Assembly (NCBI GenBank): GCA_016234525.1
Contig: JACRBK010000697.1
Span: 1 to 7,956 of the forward strand
Reading direction: 5' to 3'
DNA: 7,956 bases
Source of the DNA: Chloroflexota bacterium
GTDB lineage: Bacteria; Chloroflexota; Anaerolineae; Aggregatilineales; Aggregatilineaceae
The notes beneath the pieces were generated by a model. It saw nothing but the letters and a program-made list of their open reading frames with translations, was not told where the DNA came from and searched no databases. This document shows positions 7,234 to 7,956 of this stretch, one piece after another. How positions within the stretch are numbered: position 1 is the first letter of the stretch; every line of letters begins with the position of its first letter. Both the position numbers and the translations under genes were made by a program.

Positions 7234-7312
7234 TTAAAGCTGCATTGTGCAACCATTAATCACTCCTTGCCTTTATTTGCCTCCCGAAGGCTGCCCGAAA
7301 CACCTCACAGAG

Positions 7313-7360
7313 CTACGTAAAAACCCGTAGAAACTGCTGCTTCATCTACGTAAAAACCCG
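7313..7360. repeat. Two direct copies of CTACGTAAAAACCCG, 33 bp apart
   Basis: Identical 15-mers lie at 7313-7327 and 7346-7360. The first is also part of an inverted repeat, CTACG (7313-7317) with CGTAG (7326-7330). A third TACGTA is at 7367-7372. The 33-bp period is close to three helical turns, so proteins on the two copies would face the same side of the DNA. This is compatible with binding sites of a dimeric regulator. The sites lie 76 bp or more upstream of the predicted -35 of the archaellin gene. Confidence 0.7.
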
Positions 7361-7364
7361 CGAA

Positions 7365-7374
7365 AATACGTATT
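7365..7374. repeat. Perfect 10-bp palindrome AATACGTATT
   Basis: This perfect palindrome is centred on the third TACGTA of the archaellin upstream region. It may be another version of the same regulator site as the 15-mers just upstream. Confidence 0.5.
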
Positions 7375-7392
7375 CTGTGCATTTCAAAATAC

Positions 7393-7403
7393 CGTGATTC
7401 ACG
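7393..7403. repeat. 11-bp inverted repeat CGTGATTCACG
   Basis: CGTGA and TCACG are perfect 5-base arms around a single T, in the same intergenic region. It is short enough to be chance but adds to the density of symmetric sites ahead of the archaellin promoter. Confidence 0.4.
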
Positions 7404-7435
7404 AATATACATCGATGAAGAATTCGTTTAGGATA

Positions 7436-7465
7436 TTGACAGTTCTCAATTGAACTCAATTTAAC
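7436..7465 (+). promoter_or_regulatory. Predicted promoter of the archaellin-like gene
   Basis: A perfect TTGACA (7436-7441) is followed after 18 bp by TTTAAC (7460-7465), a 4-of-6 match to TATAAT. Transcription would start near 7472 and give a leader of about 40 bases containing AGGGAGA. The spacer and the region just after the -10 are built of short phased repeats, so regulator binding here would directly affect polymerase. Confidence 0.55.
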
Positions 7466-7484
7466 GTTCAGTCTACGTTCAGTC
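7441..7484. repeat. Helically phased short repeats across the archaellin promoter
   Basis: ACGTTCAGTC occurs at 7464-7473 and 7475-7484 (11-bp period). Just before it CAATTGAACT (7447-7456) and CAATTTAACG (7457-7466) form a degenerate 10-bp repeat, and AGTTC (7441-7445) with GAACT (7452-7456) form an inverted repeat. The common element is GTTC/GAAC at 7442, 7452, 7466 and 7477. Confidence 0.6.
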
Positions 7485-7496
7485 CAACAGCGAATT

Positions 7497-7503
7497 AGGG
7501 AGA
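7497..7503 (+). promoter_or_regulatory. Ribosome binding site of the archaellin-like gene
   Basis: AGGGAGA ends nine bases before ATG 7513. It supports the start codon together with the pilin signal that follows. Confidence 0.65.
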
Positions 7504-7512
7504 AATAACACA

Positions 7513-7956
7513 ATGTTCAACTGGAAAAAATTCCAACAAGACGAAAATGGTCAGACCGCACTTGAAGCCGCCATCATCTTGATTGCCTTCATCGTCGTAG
7601 CCTCGGTATTCGCCTTCGCCATCCTGTCATCGGGGTCGAAGTCCACCGAAAAAGGCCAGCAGGCCATCAACGCCGGGCTGGAAGGTGTGCAGTCCTCGAT
7701 GGAAGTCAAGGGCGCGATTATCGCCAAAGCCAATGTAGCCGGTGACGAAGTTGAGACCGTGGTAATGACGCTCTCATTGGTCGCCGGTGGTGAACCGATT
7801 GACATGAACGTCGCCAGCCGCAAAGTGGTGATTGGTTATCGTGACGCGGAACAGGTCAAGAATGGGTTGGAATGGACGATTGAAGCCGATGGTTGGCTGG
7901 TCCACAACGATGGCGCCGCGGCTGACACCCTGTTGGAAGATGGCGAACTGGTCGAA
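7513..7956 (+). CDS. Archaellin-like / type IV pilin-like filament subunit, 3' end outside window
   Basis: 148 codons are open to the window edge. The protein starts with a short charged leader (MFNWKKFQQDENG) and then QTALEAAIILIAFIVVASVF. The glycine at 13 is the expected prepilin-peptidase cut site and Glu18 is the +5 glutamate of the mature protein. A hydrophobic helix runs to about residue 39 and continues as an amphipathic stretch (STEKGQQAINAGLEGVQSS, 44-62). Next comes a beta-rich domain with VVMTLSLVAGGEPIDMN and SRKVVIGYRDAEQV (83-115), the order and motif (G..PID... then a V.Y.D strand) seen in archaeal flagellins of the FlaB/archaellin family. Flp or TadE pilins lack that second domain. 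The likely role is the main or a minor subunit of an extracellular archaellum-type or type IV filament. Assembly genes (ATPase FlaI/FlaJ type) are not in the window. The C-terminus and full length are unknown. Confidence 0.82.
   Translation, partial: MFNWKKFQQDENGQTALEAAIILIAFIVVASVFAFAILSSGSKSTEKGQQAINAGLEGVQSSMEVKGAIIAKANVAGDEVETVVMTLSLVAGGEPIDMNVASRKVVIGYRDAEQVKNGLEWTIEADGWLVHNDGAAADTLLEDGELVE

Noticed and set aside
7313..7360. CRISPR-like reading of the 15-bp repeats spaced by 18 bp
   Set aside because: There are only two copies, the repeats are too short, the spacing is too small, and there are no cas genes. Regulator sites fit better.
7551..7823. 90-codon minus-strand frame opposite the archaellin-like gene
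   Set aside because: The + strand frame is open to the window edge, has a ribosome binding site, promoter and prepilin signal. The minus-strand frame has none.
7513..7956. Flp/TadE-type small pilin
   Set aside because: The N-terminal signal alone would allow it, but Flp pilins end soon after the helix. This protein continues into a beta-rich domain with the PID...V.Y.D pattern of archaellins.

Overview
The window (7,956 bp, moderately GC-rich, no tRNA, rRNA, transposase or CRISPR array seen) looks like chromosomal DNA of a Chloroflexota bacterium, perhaps Anaerolineae- or Caldilineae-like. That placement is an inference from gene content: a sortase, a large REC/HisKA_3/LuxR hybrid regulator, an L-fucose isomerase-like sugar operon and, above all, an archaellin-like pilin gene. 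All genes are on the + strand.

Layout. (1) 1-166: 3' end of a sortase gene with the catalytic TLITC cysteine and a downstream arginine. (2) 167-349: control region with a 26-bp near-perfect palindrome (288-313) that reads as two back-to-back LacI-family half-operators, followed by a good ribosome binding site. (3) 350-5290: a tight four-gene operon of L-fucose/L-arabinose isomerase-family protein, class II (fructose-bisphosphate-type, zinc) aldolase, FGGY-family sugar kinase and LacI-family repressor. The genes overlap by 7 bp and 4 bp, then leave a 23-bp gap. The logic is aldose to ketose, ketose to ketose phosphate (probably 1-phosphate), then cleavage to dihydroxyacetone phosphate plus an aldehyde. 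The repressor, encoded last, probably acts on the palindrome in front of the operon and so on its own gene. No transporter or glycosidase lies in the window and the substrate is unknown. (4) 5291-5451: intergenic, with an 8-bp stem-loop. (5) 5452-7233: a 593-residue soluble signalling protein, REC - degenerate HisKA_3 - HATPase_c - REC - LuxR-type HTH. The phosphoacceptor histidine position is glutamine. (6) 7234-7512: AT-rich intergenic region dense in short direct and inverted repeats around a TTGACA promoter. (7) 7513-7956, open at the window edge: an archaellin/type IV pilin-like gene.

The most interesting part is the right half. A bacterial archaellin-like filament subunit sits directly behind a one-piece signalling protein that ends in a DNA-binding domain and whose kinase core has lost its phosphoacceptor. 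The intervening promoter carries several phased repeats that could be regulator sites. Control of the archaellin gene by this protein is a hypothesis from position only.
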